From Flavobacteriaceae bacterium (GTDB taxonomy: Bacteria; Bacteroidota; Bacteroidia; Flavobacteriales; Flavobacteriaceae): a DNA stretch of 35,563 bases. The notes beneath the pieces are model-generated. The model did no database searches, was not told the origin of the DNA, and worked only from the letters and a program-made list of their open reading frames with translations. How positions within the stretch are numbered: the first letter of the stretch is position 1; every line of letters starts with the position of its first letter. The translations under genes were made by a program, and so were the position numbers. Positions 33,362 through 35,563 of the stretch are shown piece after piece. Location of the stretch: assembly GCA_002719315.1 (NCBI GenBank), contig PBHD01000012.1, positions 258,648 to 294,210 on the forward strand, read 5' to 3'.

Positions 33362-35563
33362 TTAAAAACTATAAGTAGCTTTAGCTAGGGTTCTTCTTCC
33401 TATAACTGGAAGACCTGGCATAGCTCTATATTTCTCATCAAATAAGTTAGTAGCACTTATGTCAATTGCAAAATTATCACTGAATTTATATCCAATATTT
33501 ACGTCAAAAAGATTCTTTTCGTCGGCATCCCCTTGAATATAGTTTCCTTGATCAACATAAAAACCATCATCATGTTGGAATGAAATTCTTCCTCTAAGTC
33601 CTTTACTAGGTGAGTAAACTAAACCTGTTCTCCACTTATTCTTTGGTTTGTTCAAATATGAATCAAATGGAAGACCATCATCACCTCTTTTCCAATCAGT
33701 TTTACTTAGAGTGCTCATATTTGCATACCATGTCCAATCTCTACTAAGAAAATACTCAACAGCTATATCAATACCCGTATGCTGTCTTGAAGCGTTAGCA
33801 AAATCCCTATATCCAGTAGGTAAATGAACATCATTTCCGCCAGCAGGAGCTCTGTTTGACTCAATTGCACCAGCAATTGGATATAATTGTGCTAATGGAG
33901 AAGCATTTATTCCCTGTCCTGCTACTGTAAATCCATCTTTATATCCTGCAGCAAATGAAGCCAAGGTTCCAAGGCCTAAGGCACTAGCTGAAGGCAAAGA
34001 TCCATCAGGAGCTAAAAACCCTGCAGCAGGAGTAGCCGCTAGACCAAGAAATGCAACTGTTCCTGCATCCAATCCTGTAAGTGGTAATCCTGCACCAGTA
34101 TATTGTGCAGCAAACGCTCCCTGGAATGTAGCTTGTAATACAGGATCTGCTAATATTGCCGCTTGTACAGCATTTCCATAATCAGAGGGGAAACTACTTG
34201 CATCAAATGCATATGCTGGAGCTAAAGCTCTAAATCTAGTAAACCCTGTTCTTTCATAAGTATAAAAGTCAGCAGAAACTACTAATCTGTCTCCAATAAC
34301 TCCCTTATATCCTATTTCAAAACTATTTAAACGCCCTATTTTACCAGCACCTGTATCTGTTCCATAATTATCAAAAGAACCTCCTGTAAATACATCATAA
34401 GGTGTTAATGAACCTGTAAATTCAGTAAGTCCTGGTGAATATGTAGTAAACCAATTATTCATAACGTCAACCAGAGGTTGAACTGCCGCTCCAGCCTGAG
34501 CAACAATTCCTTGACCAACAGCACCAAGAGTAGCATTTAAAATAGTTAATCCTGGAGCAGCTTCTGTTACTGCAGCAAGCTGATGAAAATAAGCTAAAGG
34601 AACTCCTAAAGACGATGTTGCCGCTGGTAAATTGGTTAATCCAGGGAAAGTCATATCAATTGTTTGAGTCGATGGATCTCCAAAAGTTTGAGCTTCACTT
34701 TGTCCTGATAACCATATATCTAAAATTCCATTAAGTGCTGCAGGAGCATTAACTGGGAAGTCTATAAACATTTCTAATGCTGAAGGAATTACAGTAGCTT
34801 CATTATAAGAAACTCTGAAAGTATTCTTTTCATTTGGCTTATATACTAAAGCAACTCTAGGTGCAAAACCAGAATCATCTAAAAAGTTAAAATTATCATA
34901 TCGTCCTGCAACAGTTAAATCTAATTTACTTCCTAGCTTCATTGTTCCTTGAATATAAGCTCCAGAAATATTATAATCATCACTATTTTCATTTCTTCCC
35001 CAAATAGTATTTTCAGAGTCCTGTGAATTCATTCTTGCATCTGCTCCTATTGTCCAATTAGAATCTAAAAATCCTGGCATATCAAAATTATACTGAATCT
35101 GAGCTTCCGTTAAAGCTCTTTTAGCTACTTGGTTTAATCCTGTGTTATATAAAAATGTTGGTGTTTTACCTTCTCCTCCATCATTTGCTACAGTATAAAG
35201 TTGAGCAAATAGTCCGCCCGATTGTATTCTAAATTGAGACCACATCTCATTACCATCTGTTCTACCATATCCTTGTGAGTTTGCAAAAAATCCATCTCCT
35301 TGATTAACTCCACCTGACAAAAACATATTTGTCTTATCAGAAGGTCTGTATTCAAGATGAATGTTATAAGATGAATTACTATAATTTGTTTGCAGACCTT
35401 TTTTTCCACTTGGATAAAGCTCACTACTAGTTAAAATAGTTTTTCCCGGTACAGTAGGATCAGCTACTCCTCCAACAATCCCAGGCTCGCTTATAGAGTC
35501 AGCAAACTCAGCAACATTTTGATTATCATCTGCATTATTAGGATCAAAATTAAAATCATCTCC
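33362..35563 (-). CDS. TonB-dependent outer membrane receptor (5' partial)
   Basis: The frame stays open to the right edge (GDDFNFDPNNADDNQNVAEF at the edge), so at least 733 residues are visible; the signal peptide and probably the plug domain lie outside. Alternating beta strands such as LTVAGRYDNFNF, FAPRVALVYKPNEKNTFRVS, RLNSFEIGYKGVIGDRLVVSADFYTYE and the end YDVNIGYKF-like strand, NLFDEKYRAMPG and ATYSF mark a 22-strand barrel. Two very long loops (about 34380-34760 and 33870-34250) are rich in Ala, Gly, Leu and Pro. No SusD-like partner is visible. The substrate is unknown. A start at 35326 would cut the barrel and is wrong. Confidence 0.88.
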   Translation of the reverse strand, partial: GDDFNFDPNNADDNQNVAEFADSISEPGIVGGVADPTVPGKTILTSSELYPSGKKGLQTNYSNSSYNIHLEYRPSDKTNMFLSGGVNQGDGFFANSQGYGRTDGNEMWSQFRIQSGGLFAQLYTVANDGGEGKTPTFLYNTGLNQVAKRALTEAQIQYNFDMPGFLDSNWTIGADARMNSQDSENTIWGRNENSDDYNISGAYIQGTMKLGSKLDLTVAGRYDNFNFLDDSGFAPRVALVYKPNEKNTFRVSYNEATVIPSALEMFIDFPVNAPAALNGILDIWLSGQSEAQTFGDPSTQTIDMTFPGLTNLPAATSSLGVPLAYFHQLAAVTEAAPGLTILNATLGAVGQGIVAQAGAAVQPLVDVMNNWFTTYSPGLTEFTGSLTPYDVFTGGSFDNYGTDTGAGKIGRLNSFEIGYKGVIGDRLVVSADFYTYERTGFTRFRALAPAYAFDASSFPSDYGNAVQAAILADPVLQATFQGAFAAQYTGAGLPLTGLDAGTVAFLGLAATPAAGFLAPDGSLPSASALGLGTLASFAAGYKDGFTVAGQGINASPLAQLYPIAGAIESNRAPAGGNDVHLPTGYRDFANASRQHTGIDIAVEYFLSRDWTWYANMSTLSKTDWKRGDDGLPFDSYLNKPKNKWRTGLVYSPSKGLRGRISFQHDDGFYVDQGNYIQGDADEKNLFDVNIGYKFSDNFAIDISATNLFDEKYRAMPGLPVIGRRTLAKATYSF

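Noticed and set aside
35188-35424. 78-residue frame at the right edge on the minus strand
   Set aside because: It overlaps the receptor gene, whose own frame stays open to the window edge with clear beta-barrel sequence.

Overview
The window is about 35.6 kb of very AT-rich DNA. It carries a conserved Bacteroidota gene neighbourhood (mutY-ssb-gldD on one strand; HU, a 29-codon basic microprotein, RNase G and recX on the other; an isolated atpD-atpC pair). It also has TonB-dependent receptor and lipoprotein genes, and several start sites preceded by the Bacteroidota -7 box TAnnTTTG. Together these point to a streamlined, probably marine, aerobic member of the Flavobacteriia. No rRNA, tRNA, CRISPR array, transposase or phage gene was seen.

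Layout. Positions 1-11006 are a mosaic of short units: the end of a TPR/LuxR-type regulator, a bestrophin-like membrane protein, a CotH-type lipoprotein, a Crp/Fnr regulator with a TTG start, an 11-Asp-box propeller protein with a LolA-like partner, an exported SOUL protein, and a plus-strand operon of three exported proteins (MlrC-type hydrolase, zinc-protease-like lipoprotein, small secreted protein). Positions 11007-11293 are the longest non-coding stretch, with two hairpin terminators, a possible leftward small RNA and a 26-bp perfect palindrome. Positions 11294-18698 are one leftward run: mutY, ssb, gldD, a DMT transporter, an exported M20 amidohydrolase, a secreted DUF4488-like protein, a BASS transporter, TesB and a SET protein. 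Positions 18819-21461 run rightward: HU, the microprotein, rng and recX, the last with no ATG, GTG or TTG start. atpD-atpC (21458-23262) has its own predicted promoter, which abuts a 14-bp palindrome.

Positions 23379-33233 are a ten-gene leftward acyl-CoA cluster: three SDRs, a MaoC hydratase, a crotonase-family protein, an ACAD10/11-type acyl-CoA dehydrogenase, a 4-hydroxybutyryl-CoA dehydratase homologue, an ACAD11/LvaA-type kinase and a pair of acyl-CoA dehydrogenases. A TonB-dependent receptor with its own strong terminator lies upstream and runs off the right edge.

Main interpretation. The acyl-CoA cluster combines two different known chemistries for removing a 4-hydroxyl group from an acyl-CoA: FAD/[4Fe-4S] radical dehydration, and phosphorylation followed by phosphate elimination. 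The genes are interleaved. I infer a catabolic module for 4-hydroxy acids, gamma-lactones or a related carbon skeleton. No acyl-CoA ligase or thiolase is in the window, so the substrate is unknown.
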